Notes: generated by a model from the sequence alone, not told the origin. Shown: positions 1-12,299, counted from the first letter of the stretch. The stretch is DNA of 64,000 nucleotides from Pleurostoma richardsiae (GCA_030052745.1 JANBVO010000007.1:496001-560000), one strand, 5' to 3'. Program-made: numbers and translations.

Positions 1-1073
1 GCGAGCACGTCGCCCCCGGCAGCATCCGCCACGACGCCCGCCACGAGCGCGAGCGCCAGCGTCACCCATCCCTTGGCCTCCTCGGCGCTCGCGCTCCCGG
101 GCGCCTGCCGGAACTCCACCGTGCCCCTGCCGCCGCCCTCGGGAGGGGCCAGCATCCCCGTGAAGTCCCACTTGTACACCTTACCGCGGACGAAGTCGTG
201 CTTCTTGCCGTGGGCGCGCCCGTATGGGGACGACGCGGGGAAGAGGTTCATGGCCTCGACCACGGCACGCACAGCCGCCGCGTCCTCCGCTACAGCGGTT
301 GCACTACTGGAGGTCGCGGCAGCGCTGCTGGAGCTGCCGGCGGGCGGATAGTAACCGCTGGATGACGACGACGCCGAGCTCGGCGAGTCAGCCCCAGCTC
401 TGCCGGTGGCGTACGCGACTGCGGCGTCAATACCGGTGAGACAGTCTGCTAAGGATGGGTAATGCGCCAAGGCAGGGTTGGAGCGGTTGCTCTGGCACCA
501 GTAGGCAGCTGAAGCGCGTCGACCTGCCGGGACGAGAGCGTCGAGGGCGGGTTCATAGTACAGGGCGGCCTTGGCGAGGGCCGCGAGGTCAAAGGCAGAC
601 AGCGGGAAGGGGCTCCCAGACACGTGGACATGGGTACTGCAGTGCTGGGAAGGGGCGAGGGCAAAAGACCCGCGGAGGGTGGAGAAGATGGTCTCCAGGT
701 CCGTGGCCCAGTACCAAGCTGCAGGGTAGACTGGAGAGACAAGCTCGAGGCCCCCTAAGGTAATGATGTTTAGTCAGGGGTACGCTGGAGGATACCAGAA
801 CGCAGTCGAGGCCGTGATGACAGAGGAGGAAACGAGCATACAGAGACCCTTCCCGGGCTGGCTAGGGATTGTCACCTCCTGGACAATGGACCACTCCCGA
901 TACTGCTCGGGAGATTTGTCGTTGCCTTCGTTGACGTGATTCGCTATCCCTGCTTTGGACAGCCGCTTGCTGAGTTCCTTCGCGAGGGACTTCCATGAAG
1001 AGTGAGACTTTTTGCGGCTACCGATGAGGAGCTCGATCTCAACACCGAACTGAAGTGAACTTGTGGAAGACAT
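1..1073 (-). CDS. Amidoligase-family protein (partial at 3' end)
   Basis: The gene starts at the ATG at 1073 and runs off the left edge. Exon 1 is 842-1073, the intron 755-841, and exon 2 754 down to 1; the splice restores a Trp-Gly junction in phase. Residues 9-15 read FGVEIEL, the usual start of the fungal Amidoligase_2 family. Further on are EWSIVQEVTIPSQP, then CSTHVHVS in exon 2 and VEFRQAPGS near the window edge, all conserved family blocks with the acidic and His residues expected of a glutamine-synthetase/GCS-like fold. Members are predicted ATP-dependent COOH-NH2 ligases; the substrate in fungi is unknown. A Ser-rich low-complexity insert lies around 330-400. The C-terminus is outside the window, so length cannot be judged. 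An uncut reading through the intron stops at once, which supports the splice. Confidence 0.88.
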
Positions 1074-3544
1074 TGCTGGCAGCTGACGGGAAAGAAAGCA
1101 GCCGTGAAAAATGTAGAAAAGAAACACGAGTGAAGGGGCAGGGTGGGAGCAATCCACGCGAGACGTGATGCAGCGGAAAGCTAGCTTCGAGGCAGGAATC
1201 GACTGGTGCTGAGGTCGAGACACTAGCTCTGCATCTCGGGCAGGAGGACTCCACTGCCGTGGCCCAGATCTAGACTCTTATAGCATAGCGATGGAGCCGC
1301 GAAGCTCAGCCGGTCCTTTACCCCTGAGACTAACTCAGGGGTCTGCAGACGCCGCCAACTGAGGCCGAAACGGAAGGGACGAGTAGTGGCTGTACGCGTA
1401 CCTCCCTGATCCAGCTCCGGTCCGGTCCATGGCGACTGTAAGAGACCTCATAGGGCGAGGCAGCGAGGTGATCTCTGATCGAGGGCGTCTCGCCGCGAGA
1501 CAAAGGGGCAGTGTCGTCCTGAGGACAAGTCAGAGCCAGTGAAAGGGGCCGATATAACTGAGTAAGGGGTCATATAGGAGCGGTGAAGGGCGGATCTTGT
1601 CCAGGAGAGGAAAGCGTCACGCCGTGATGAAACAGCTCGCCGAAGGAAAGCACGCCAAGAGTCATCTCTAGAGGCAGTAGTTGACCTCTACGACGAGGCT
1701 AAGCAGGGGAGAAGGTGGCAAGCGACACGCTCTAGGGGATAGCCTTCGGCGGCCAGCGGGAGGAAGAGTACCCCTGAGTACGTGAAATCGGATGGCGCCT
1801 TACCTGATTCACCGAGAAGCCTCAACAGGCCAACAAGACGAGTCGAGAAACAGGACGCCAGGGACAAGATCCAGATGGAGTAAGGAGTAATCAAAGGAGA
1901 GTCCACTCGGACGAGCGTGCCCCTGAGACCACCTTCCGGCTGTCGACTATGACAGGCAGCGATCATAACGCCTGTCTAGCCCGGGAGTGTCCCCCCTGGA
2001 CCAAAGGTCTCATATCCGTACCGGCATCCCCGTCGAGAGTAGCTGCAGCCTGGGGGCGATAGCACCCATGGTGGAGTAACGTGACCACCCATCACGAGCC
2101 GTGTGTCACACAAGCCAAACCAGGGCCCTCAGAGCCTCAATGTGGTCGAAGGAGATGTGCAACCTTGGGTAACAATGCCGTCCTAGACGTCGCTTGTTTC
2201 AACACTCTCATTCGTTGTCCGGACCAGACCGAAACACGCTGCCTGTTGGGGGCGGAGGTGGGAGCGTGGAAGGGAGCGATGTGGATGCTGAAGAAGGTGT
2301 AGTGGAGGGGATACCGAAGGATTAAGCGCCGGCGGGAGAGACAGAAAGTATGGATCACCCTGCTAGAGATAGCATAGAGCAGTTGCGATACCCTCTAAAG
2401 CCATAGCCTCTTCGCCCTAGGCCGATGTTCGGTAAGACGCCTGGTTGTTCTGTATTTAGATCGTCTGAGCAACGGGCGTGATGTGCCGGGCACATATTGG
2501 CGCCGGGCTGGGATGCTTGCAAGACAGGGAAGCACGGACGGACGATCGTGGGGCTTCGCTCTGCATGGTGATGGCAACAGCACAAGAGAGCTCCGTGCGG
2601 AAGCGGAAGCCACCGTGCTCGCGAGAAAAAGAAAGAAAATGGCTGAGAAGTAGAGCGAGACGCTCCTCGTCATGTCTCGGTAGCCATGCTATGCCGCACG
2701 GCTGGGGAGCGTTTCCTGAGCTTCTGATTTGCCAATCAGACCGGCACTTGACGGCTGATCCGGTACGGACTGCCAGGCATGTTTCGTTCCCATCAGCATT
2801 GACTTCCACTTGACTTCCGCTTGACTATTCGCTGTCTCCAAGCCATCGCTCTCTCTCTCACGCGCACCATCATCTCTGCTCCCAAATCTCTCCCTCCAAG
2901 TCCTGCAGCCGTCGGACCGACCATCACATGACGTAGGCAATCTGCAACACGTACCGGTGGGCTGGTTGAATGCAAGATCGAGTCTGCGAGAAAGCTTTTC
3001 TGCATGCGGGAACGCGTGCATCGCTGCAGTTGGGCAGCTGCGCCGAGTGACAAGATCCTGGCGCTTATTGTCAGCCTGCGCTGCTCCAGAGAGCCGGAGG
3101 CCTGCAGGATGAAGACACCAGGCCCCGAGTTCGGCGCGGCGCATGCGGGTTGACTCCGAGTCTCTCGTCCCGCACTGTCCCGCACTGTCCCGCATTCGAT
3201 GGGAGGGAGGAAGAGAAGATGCATGAAATGGGATGACGTGAAGCCGGCGGCCGCTGGATATGCGGAAGTGAGCGAGGAATTGGGGCAATTGACAAATCGC
3301 AAGCATCTCCCTGCGAGGACTGCGAGTACCTGAAGTACCTACCTTACTTACTCCAGGCATGGGCCAATCGGCGAGCAGCCGCAAGACGTAATCCAGGAAC
3401 ACCACCGTCTCCAACCAAACGCCGAGTCCCCCGTCTGTCACCATCAGCATTTCAGGGTCCTTGCGAGTTGCGAGAGACGACTCGGCGTCTGGAATCTTCG
3501 CCTTGTTGACTGATCGGGCCTCACCGATCATTAATCAGTCAATC
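1074..3544. other. Intergenic, about 2.5 kb
   Basis: I see no gene I can support here. It holds the 5' side of the amidoligase, a 10-bp tandem repeat (CGCACTGTCC twice at 3171-3190 followed by a partial copy), and a 92-codon minus-strand frame at 2395-2673 whose first 26 residues resemble a signal peptide but whose remainder looks random. A 280-codon minus frame (2689-3531) has no recognisable domain and shares the region with other equally long frames. Confidence 0.5.
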
Positions 3545-3610
3545 ATGGAGCTGCCGCTGCCCTTGATCTACTGCGTCCTGTTCGTGCTCGCCATCTACTT
3601 CTTGGCGCCC
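3545..3610 (+). other. Candidate upstream exon encoding a membrane anchor for the thioredoxin
   Basis: An ATG at 3545 opens 22 codons of strongly hydrophobic sequence (LPLIYCVLFVLAIYFLAP) and ends exactly at a GTAAGT donor in phase 0. A CTAAC branch-point-like site lies near 3841-3846 and the first AG after it is at 3864-3865. Splicing 3610 to 3866 joins the segment in frame to SLLKQPEPIA and then the thioredoxin Met at 3896. If used, it makes the thioredoxin a signal-anchored protein of about 176 residues. The alternative is that the anchor is chance sequence in the 5' leader. Confidence 0.5.
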
Positions 3611-3895
3611 GTAAGTCTCCCGCCTTCCCTTGATTCTGTGTTGCAGATGTACGGGGTACCATCAACACATAGCAGAGCCCGATCACGACATCCAGTGCTT
3701 ACCTCTCATCATCCCCTCTGTTACCCGCTATATACGGAATACAGCCTGCTTGAAAGCATCTTCTTTCCCTCTTCCCATTGCTACAGACATCTGCCTTATC
3801 CTCCCACCCAGCAGAGAACAAGGCATCCAACCCTCAAAAGCTAACCACAACCCCACCCAACCCAGAGCCTCCTCAAGCAGCCCGAGCCCATCGCC

Positions 3896-4403
3896 ATGTC
3901 CGGCCCCGTCTCCCCCATCACCTCCCTCGCGGACTTCGACGCCCTCCTCTCCGCCAACCGCCTTGTCCTCGCCGACTTCTACGCCGATTGGTGTGGGCCC
4001 TGCCGCGCCGTCGCGCCCCTCTACGGCAAGCTCGCCGAGGCCAACGCCCAGCCCGGTCGCCTCGCCTTCGCGAAAGTCAACGTCGACGCCGCCCAGGACG
4101 TCGCCCGCCGCTACGGCGTCTCCGCCATGCCCACCTTCCTGTTCTTCGCCGAGGGCGAGCGGACCGCGCTGCCGGTCCCCGGCGTCGCGGGCGGCGGCGC
4201 CCAGGTCAACGCCGAGGGCGCGGTGGCCGCCATCCGGGGCGCGGATGCGAGGGCGCTGACGGCCGTGGCGAACGCGCTGGGCGAGCTGGCGAGGAAGTCG
4301 GCGCCCGAGGGCGAGCAGAAGGTGAGCGGTGGGAGTTCCTCAATGGCTGGAGGGAGATGAAATGCCTTTGCTGAGATGCTGACTGTCTTCAAAGGCTGAT
4401 TGA
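3896..4403 (+). CDS. Thioredoxin
   Basis: This is a thioredoxin-fold disulfide reductase. The catalytic motif WCGPC lies at residues 32-36 counted from the Met at 3896, preceded by the usual LADFYAD strand. The cis-proline loop is seen as AMPTFLFF. Exon 3896-4321 is joined to 4395-4403 by a 73-bp intron (4322-4394, donor GTGAGC, branch site GCTGAC), so the protein ends GEQKAD at the TGA at 4401-4403; without the splice a different 11-residue tail is read. The product is about 144 residues, somewhat longer than classical 105-110-residue thioredoxins because of a Gly/Ala-rich insert after the cis-Pro. The start may instead be the hydrophobic exon at 3545, which would place it at a membrane. Coding GC is high, as in other constitutively expressed genes of the window. 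Confidence 0.92.
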
Positions 4404-5098
4404 TGCCCTGGTCGCCATATCTTTCAATAGGTTAAAAATCACGAGCTGGGGTGGACCGGACACGATGTTAGGACGAGATGATGGGCTTCGTGATGCGCAC
4501 GGGATAAGGATACCCGCAAAGATTATAGGCCGCGTATACAGCGTCAAGACGGCGGGATGAGGCAATGGACTCGAACGGAGCTAGGAGGCTGCATGCATGT
4601 CATAGTTTCTAGGCGACTGATGAGCCTGTCGCATCGTCCGCGGATGCGATACTACTGAGCGCCAATGTCTTCGCTGATCAGGAGCATCGGAGCTATATAA
4701 TGTGGGCGACCCAAGGACTCGATCCATTGCTCTCAGGTCTAGCAAGCAACCAGGGACAGACCGTAAATCCTTTTGAGACAGACATCTTGTACCCTACCTG
4801 CCGCACCTTTAGGACCTGCATATCACCCATCATGTTTCAGGAACTGGATTGTGAGAAGTAAACTGTCTTGTATGATAGGTATATCCGCCCCAGTCTGTCC
4901 AGCCCAACTCCACGCTTTGCGCCTGTATGAACCCGATGATCCGACCACTATCTTTGTCCCCGAGTGTCATATATACATTCACACATCCTGTATCGTCGTC
5001 AGCACCGTCCTCTATCCATCCATTTCATCTCTTCATATGTCCAACATCCCGTCTCATGAATATCGACCCGTCCCCACGTACAAGGAAGACGACCCTCG
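4404..5098. other. Intergenic between converging thioredoxin and WDR44-like genes
   Basis: This roughly 700-bp stretch lies between two 3' ends and should hold both 3' UTRs. Forward reading frames over its right half continue into the antisense of the WD40 gene and are not genes. Nothing else was seen. Confidence 0.6.
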
Positions 5099-8000
5099 TC
5101 ACTTCCCCTCCTCAACGACGGCCCCGCACCGCCCACACACGAGCCTCTGCCGCCCCGCCACCCTCCGCGCCTTGAACTCCATGCCCCCGCACCTCGCGCA
5201 CCGCATCTCCTCGCCGTCCTCCTCCCCCTCGCCCTCGCCCTCCCCGTTCTCCTCCTCCTCGCTCGTCAGCAGCTCCGAGCTGAGCTTGCTGACCACCGAC
5301 CCCGCCCGCAGGTACGGGCTGGGGTCCCGGCTGGCGTGCGACGGCAGCTGCGCGAGGAGGTGGTGGGGGTCGTCCCCGCCGCCGCCGCCTCCGCGGGATG
5401 GCGTGGACGCGCCGGAGGCGAGGGGGCTGAGGTGCGTGGAGACCATTCCAGCCGGGAGGGAACGCCGGCGGGCTGCGGCGGTCTTGGAGGTTGGTGTGGC
5501 GTCGACGGGGTTGTCGTGCGGTGTGGGCGTCAGCGCGGCGTCCGCAGGGGGCGGGCCTGTGGCGGGACCGGCGAGCGGGGAGTGGTGGAACACGGGCCCG
5601 ACAGACTTGCGATGGGCGGCCTTGATCCTCTCCCTCTCGCGGTCCTTGTCACTCTCGGTAGCAGACACAGTGTCATTACTCGTCCTAGTGTGCGTTGGGG
5701 AGCTGTTCGGCGGACTGTGCGAGGAGGGCGGGCCGCTGATGGAGTTCCGCAGCCCGGCGATGCCCTTCCACCGGTTGATGTTCCAGAAGCTGTAGCTCGC
5801 GCCAGCGGGGTCGAGCCGGAGCGTGTCCTCCTCCTCGTCAGCGGGCCGGAAGGAGAAGCTCGGCACTGGCGGCGAGGCGGGCTCCCCGGTGTCGGTCGAC
5901 TTCCGCCCCTGCTCTTTCGACTCTCGCCCCTTCGATACGCGCAGCTGCGCGGCGTCCGCCGCGGATGCGAGAGTGGGACTCGCGACGCTGGCCTGGCTGG
6001 CCACAGGGCTGGTCGGCAGGCTGACGCCGTTTCCCGCACTGCTAAGGGTCGCCCGTGTCTGGTTTGGTGACGCGCTTGCATACTGCTGCTTCCGCGCATC
6101 GGCCGCCAGGTTAGCTCTGCTCCCACTCACGGGTGTCCGCATGTTCTTGCTGGGCGATAAGCTTCGCTCGCTTCGGGTAGGCGTCCCGATTCCGCCCACT
6201 AGGGACAACGGACGCCCATTCTCGATGCCTTGTCTCCATGACAGGATCCTGTCTGAGCCTGTCAGCTGCGGCATCCCCGCGACACTGGGCTGGCCCAGCG
6301 TGATTCCTGGTGGCAGAGGAGCGCTAAGGCTTCCTCTTCTCGAGTGACCGGCGCTGCTCATGCTATTCCGCGTCAGGAGACTGCCGCTACGCCCTATGGT
6401 GAGGTTTCCGCTGGCGATTCTCCTTGAGAAGTTACTGCCAGTCTCCCAACTCTCATGCCGCCGCTTCACGAAGGCACAGTCTTGCCGAAACACCTTGATG
6501 ATGCCCTGGTAGTCGGAAGTGACGATAATGTTGCCATCATAATGCTTGCAGCGCTCCAAGTATGCTGGTGACTCCTCCGGCTTCTTGATACTCACGGTAG
6601 GCGTTGGGAGAGGCTCAGGGATCTGGCTATGGTCCGAGAGCGCCGACTGCGAAGCTGTTGCAGCCGTCTCGTCCGTCGGCAATAGTGTCACCGGCGGCGG
6701 ATTGCAGAGATCATATATCGGATCTCCGGATGCCGACAACAACTGCCGCGTTCTTGTTGGCGCAAAGAGCGCCGTTGTGACAATATCCCCGTGCGCGTCG
6801 AAGGACTCGCTTGGGTGCTTGTCCTTGGTATCGGAATCCACGCATCTGGTGCCCCAGATGAACGTCTTCCGATCTTCACTCCCACTGATGATGTACCGCC
6901 CATCGTCGCTGAAGCTTGCGCTGATTTGTGTCGCCGCATTCTCGTGTCCCTTCAACTTGACGTCAAGCATGCCACTTTTCATGCCATATATGCGGATACG
7001 AGAGTCGTTCGTTGAGATGAGGACTTTCACCTCCGGTGGGTCTTTGCTCTCTGATTCCTGACCAGGCGCGGGCAGAACCATGGTCTGGATTCCAGTAATC
7101 TTTGAGCCTTTTGAATTCTTACCCCTGGAGGACTTGGCGTGTATTTGCGAGGTGTATTTGAGACCCTCTGTCTCGTAGAACATGCAAAGGCCATTCAGCA
7201 GGCCAGCTATCGCAATTCTCCCGTCGGGCGAAAAGGCCACTGCTGTGATGAGGTCGGGCAGTTGAACGCTATAGGCGATCGTCTTGTCAGGTATGCTCCA
7301 TAGCCTCAGCGTAGTATCCAGGCTTCCGGCGAGGAAGAAGCGGTCGTCAGTCGGGTGAAATGCGACCTTGGTCACCAAATCCTTGTGCTTGAACGTGCAA
7401 AGGCACTCCTTCCGGCTCACATGCCATAGGCGGACTGTCTTGTCCATGCTCGTTGACAGCAAGAAATTGTTCTTGCTCCACGTAAGGTCCAGAATCTCCC
7501 CGCTATGGCCCGTAAACTCGCGGACAGGCTGTTCTATGAAGACCGGTGCCGACAGTCTCTCGCCCAGAACCCCATTGGCTGCCTCCTCTTCCTCGTGCAG
7601 TTTCCGGTCTTCCTGTGTCGATATAACAGCCCATACACGCACCACGGCATCCCTACCAGCCGCGGCGAGGTACTTGCCGTCCTTGCTGAATTCGGTGGCC
7701 CATATAGCACCGCCTGTCTTCTCTCTCCTCCTCCCTCCCGCGCCTGCTACCGAGACGGTAACCACCGGCGCCTTCTCCTCCTCGCCGTCAGCTGTCCTCT
7801 TCGGGTGTGTGCCGACCAGCTCCTGGGCGAGAAACATGCGGTTGAACTCCCGATCCCTCTTGTGCTGCGCCCGGATTCGTATGTACCGCGGAGGCTCTTT
7901 ATGGTGTGGGATATAGCCCCCAGAGCCAACGATGCTCGAGAAGACCCGGGCATTTGTACCGTCTGTTCGAGGTCCGCCGCTGAATTCAGAGTCCGAGTCG

Positions 8001-9289
8001 AGTATGTCATCGTCTTTGGCCTTCTTGGATGTTCGCATGCTGAGGCGGCTAAGAAAGGAGACGCCTTTCCTGTAAGGTCGCAAAGCGCGGTCAGCCAAAC
8101 ATGCACGATCTTCAAATCACAGAGCCCAGAGACTTAAGCGGTCTCAATTAGACAGTGACAGCCCCAATTGACCTTTGGGAGCAAGGGAAATGCCGTACTT
8201 CCTATCCTTTGCAACATCCCCAGTTGCGATTCCTTGTCTCGTTGTGAGGTCGGAGCTGTGCCGCGGAATGGGCTCTCCCGTGGCGGCGGGGGATTCGGGT
8301 CGGACTGGCGTCGATGTGCGAAGGCGGCTTTGTTTTGACGTCGAATGGTCGGTGTTTGTTCGCATAAATATGTGCTGATCGTCTTCAAGTTAGTCGTCAA
8401 CTTTACAATGCGAGCGTCGTACCGGTCGTATAAATGCCGTATAATGAATACGCGTATTAGGCGCTATAATGCCCCGGCATGGTTCCCGCATTTGCTAGCC
8501 GGCGGCCGCGTAACCGACCCCGACCGATTTGGGAGGAGAGTGCGAACCGGCAGGGAACGGAGCCAACAACACAACAGTAGACATACCTGCGACAACGGAT
8601 CGATAGCAACGTTATTGGGCGTGCTCACAGATGGTGAGGTTGGAGGAGGTGGCGTAGCCCTGGCTGTGCTGGGAGAGGCCCGCTGTCCGTCGTCCACATA
8701 GTCTTTTTCCTTCAACCCAGGCCCCGCAGACAGGCTATTCCGCCCGAGCTTCACGGGAGTTTTCTTCGGGAGCGATCCGAATGGGATCTGGTTGCCTGGG
8801 ACAGCGATGTAAGCACAAGCTGCTCTGGAACGGTCAATCTGGATACGAGCGCGCGATGGCCGCGAACGCAATTCAACAAAACGGCACAGAAGGGGCCGGT
8901 GCAGTGGGAGGAACGGAAGAAACAGAAAGCAGATATATGCAGCGGAAGCACGGAGTCCCCGCGGGAGAGGTCGGAGCAGCAGAGTCTTGAAGACCCAGAC
9001 GAGGGCGGCGCCAAGCGAAGGCTTATTTCTTAATGCGGACGTGCTGAGGGGAGACGTAGAGCAAAGCTGACCTACCTTGTCCGTCAGACGGAGTGGTTGG
9101 CGACCTGTTTGTACGACCGGTGCCCGAAGCAGACTGGGAATGGTCAGGGGGCAGAGAAGGGCTCTTCTCGATGAGGGGGCTCAGCTTGGGCAGACGTTTA
9201 TCAGATCCGAGATCCTTTTGGCCGTCGCCGCGTAAGCCTTGGCGAGTGTCGCCCAGGGCGACACTTATAGGGGAGGCCGTGGCAGCCAT
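5099..9289 (-). CDS. WD40 repeat protein of the WDR44 type with C-terminal zinc ribbon
   Basis: Four exons were assembled: 9076-9289, 8587-8795, 8173-8374 and 5099-8064; the phases agree and give 1,196 residues. The first three exons encode a Ser/Pro-rich, probably disordered N-terminal region. The last starts with GVSFLSRL, then YIPHHKEPPRYIRIRAQ before the first WD repeat, an arrangement typical of WDR44 and its fungal relatives. About six to seven WD repeats follow, with clear cores such as TVRLWHVS, TLRLWSIP and KTFIWGTR. After a long Ser/Pro-rich tail the protein ends with MRCARCGG and LVCGRCGA, four cysteines in two CxxC pairs that look like a zinc ribbon. Mammalian WDR44 is a Rab11 effector on recycling endosomes; a trafficking role here is inferred from family only. 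The third intron has a weak GTCAAT donor, so the join at 8173/8064 is the least certain part. Confidence 0.9.
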
Positions 9290-10933
9290 GCTTTTCCCGT
9301 CATGTGGTGCGCCCGCGTCGTGGGAGGAGCCGCATGGGCGCAGAGAGTAGCAGGACTAGTAGGAACGGTCGCCGCGAGCGAGACATGAGCGTGGGGCGCT
9401 CGGCCGGCAGATGCTAAGACGGTGCTTAGGCTCGCCCGAGGGATCGAGATGCAGCACAGGCAACTCCTGGCGGTGAGTACTTCGGGCGCCGATGGGTGCC
9501 CGTTGAGTCGAGCGTCTTGGGAGTCGCTCGCGCGCGCGGCGCGGATGGCTCGGTACTTGTGCGACGGTGGGTGCAGTTGTGCAACGGGCCCGAATTGGCT
9601 GACGCGAACGGGGAGGGATTCCTTGGCCGGCGGGCATGAATCGTTGGGGACGGTGGTCTGGCGTTGGGGGCGTGAGCTGCCTGCTTACTGGCGTTACTGG
9701 CGTGGACCTCGCGTGTGAGCTGTGCTGTCAGCGGAAGAGAATGCGAGCTCGCCCTCGGGCGAAATGCGTCGGACGGAGCTTTTGAAGACGCCGATCCGCC
9801 GGGGATTTTCTGTGTGGCGTCCCCGTCGCATCCGAGTGGGCAAGGCGAGCCCCGACGCAATGCAGAAATGCAGCCAACTCTGAACCCACTCGCGAGTCGC
9901 GCGGGCCCTTCAAATGCCGAGGTGCGGAGAGACGGTGGCATCCGAGGTACCGGAGGGGCCTACGGAGTACGGATCCAGTGCCAAAGACCTGACCTCGACT
10001 ACTGATGTGTCAAGACTGGATACGGAATTCACCGTGTCGGCTTGGCGAGAATAATAAAAGCGCAAGAGAAAAGAGGATCGGGGCCGAGGCAGCTCCACCC
10101 TTTATTAGCCGTACCGAACTGAGTCCAGCGGAGACGGAGCGACATCCTCCTCCTGTTTATGTGGTTCTAGAATTGACACGGAATCAACCTCTTAAGACTT
10201 GGAGGTTGGGAGGGCCCTCAAGATCCTCATTGCATCATCGACAGGCGCTGGCCCTAGAGGAGCGAAGCGCTTAAAAGGGCAAGGTAGATCTACCTCTCCC
10301 CGCGTTCCACATCGGGAGGGTTTCAAACCTTTCTTTAATCGACAAATGTTGCAGATCTCGAGTACTGTACGAATAGCTACAATTACCGGATGCAGGTACT
10401 TTAACGACCAATGCGTAGGAGGTACCAAGTAGCGTGGGTAGCGAGGTAGCTAAGGTGGGCTGCTGCATGCGAACAGGCGGTTTCTCCGTTCGGCGGAGAT
10501 GTCAACCCCTGGTGATCCTGTCAGACATGTCATCCCGTCTCATTGAAGGCTTTGTACCTATGCGCCTACACAGTACCTACATTAGGGAAGCTTGAGCACA
10601 ATGACGTCGGTCCAAGTTTTGTTTCACTTTGTTCCGGCTCTTGTGCGTCATATGTCATGCTGCGTGCGGACTGGACCGGTAGGGCTGCACGACACCCCAC
10701 ACTAACCTCGCCCCTAAGAGTCCGTCGCTCTCACAAGATAGGCAAGGTGTGTGATGACAAACATCGCGTGTCCCATCGTGGTGTAGTCCAGAGTCCGCTG
10801 TGCTGTAGCGATACATCGGAGCTCGGGCAGCCCGGCAAGGATTGTGATACTTGCTCCGAGATCACAACACAGTGTCCATCACGGGCGACATCGCGAGACG
10901 GAGGTACGTTGTGCCAACACTCAACCAGGAGCA
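9290..10933. other. Intergenic, about 1.6 kb upstream of the WDR44-like gene
   Basis: This interval holds the promoter side of the WDR44-like gene and the 3' side of the pelota gene. Several frames of 60-170 codons are open on both strands around 9,350-9,950, as expected of GC-rich DNA, but none shows a domain, a start context or splice sites that extend it. No gene is called. Confidence 0.5.
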
Positions 10934-12299
10934 TCATATTATCGTCGTCTCCTCTCCAGCATCTGCATGTCCTATCGCCTCCCCGTTTGCCCCTCCTTCC
11001 TCCTCCTCCTCATCATCCTCGTCTAGATCCAGTATGGGATACGTCAAGATGGCAGCAATGCCGCCTAGCGCCTCCAGCCTCTGCCCGCTCTCGTGATCGC
11101 TACTCAGCACCCTCGCCTCGCCCCCGTCCTCCTTGACCTTGTCCACCAGTGCCACGTACCTTTTCCTCGTAGCCAGGTCCATGCTCCGGAACAGGTTGTT
11201 GTTGACCAGCAGCACCCCTCCGCCCCGGCCCACCGCGCCTTCCATGACCGCCTTCTCCACCGGCTTGACACCGTACCACGCGCGCCCGTCGTCCTTGCGT
11301 AGCCGCTCGAACAGCTCGTCCACGTACCGCGTCTCCGACGCCGACTTCTTGTCCTTCATGATGGCCAGCACCTCCGGGTTCTTAAGCACCTCGTTGAGCG
11401 AATGCAGGTGCCCGCTGCTGCTGTGGGTCACCACCGCGTCGCGCGCCAGCGACGAGAGCGTCCTGTCCGCCCGCCGCGCCCCCTCCTCTTGTATGTACCG
11501 CCGGAAGTCGGTCGCCACGAAACCCGGGCTGGCGAGCAGCAAGGGCCGGCGCTCGGAGGCGAAGTCGATGGCGCGGAGGAGAGTCGACAGGGTCTTGTCG
11601 AAGAAGCGGCGCATGCCCGAGTCTTGGTCGGAGGCGGCGGAGCGCTTCTTAGGAACCGACGCCTCGACGCGCTGCTTAAGGAGCGTCTGGTAGTCGGTGA
11701 TGAGGCAGATGTTGGCAAGCCCCTCCTGCATGACGACTGCGGCCACAGCTCCGTTCTTGTCCGGGTTGATGGCATCACGCAGCGTCTCCAAGGCCACGGA
11801 GTCCCAGCCATGTTTCTTCCAAAGCGTAAACGGTCTGTTGAGCTCGAGGTCAAGGGTATGGTACTGCCCTACGCTGACGAAGGCATTCTCCGATACAACG
11901 CGACCGCTGACGTGTAGGGAGGACGAAGCGGGGTCGAAGAAGGTCGAGGTCACGCTGATAGTCAGGTCGGTGTGGACTCGCTCTGTTGACGTGCTGCCGG
12001 TCGAGGATTCCTTGGTCACCTTTCGGATGGCATGTGCGCGAAGAATGTCTTCAGTACCTATGAGGTTGTTGGCGTGCCACTAGAAGGAAAGCAACGGTTA
12101 GTCTTCAGGCCTCTTTCTGCGACGAACACGTAGCAGTCGTCGGGGGTTCCTCAAGTCGCGAGTCTCTGTGCCGCATGTCGTAACTTTAGCGACAAGCAAG
12201 AGCGCATACCATGTCTTCAGGTTCGGTGGGCAGCAGCGTCACGCTGCCCTCGCCGATCTCCTCCAGCCTCTGCGAGGTCTTCGACCCTACAAGCTGCAT
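10934..12299 (-). CDS. dom34: Pelota/Dom34 ribosome-rescue factor
   Basis: The gene has two exons, 12210-12299 and 10934-12079, separated by a 130-bp intron (12080-12209) that begins GTATGC. The product is 411 residues. Exon 1 encodes the Sm-like N-terminus (MQLVG, then GEGSVTLLPTEPEDM) and exon 2 resumes with WHANNLIGTEDILRA, the well-known pelota junction. The central domain contains LLLASPGFVATDF, and the C-terminal eRF1-like domain contains the GVKPVEKAV region and HESGQRLEALGGIAAILTYP before an acidic tail. Dom34, with the GTPase Hbs1, recognises stalled ribosomes with an empty A site and starts no-go and non-stop decay; as in eRF1 paralogues generally, no GGQ peptide-release motif is seen. 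The Met at 12019 is internal because the upstream exon supplies the missing N-terminus. Confidence 0.96.

Noticed and set aside
2689-3531. 280-codon minus-strand frame near the thioredoxin
   Set aside because: No motif, no homologous pattern and irregular composition; other frames over the same bases are almost as long.
4773-5795. 340-codon plus-strand frame
   Set aside because: It lies mostly antisense to the C-terminal exon of the WDR44-like gene, is Ser/Pro-rich by mirror composition and has no domain.
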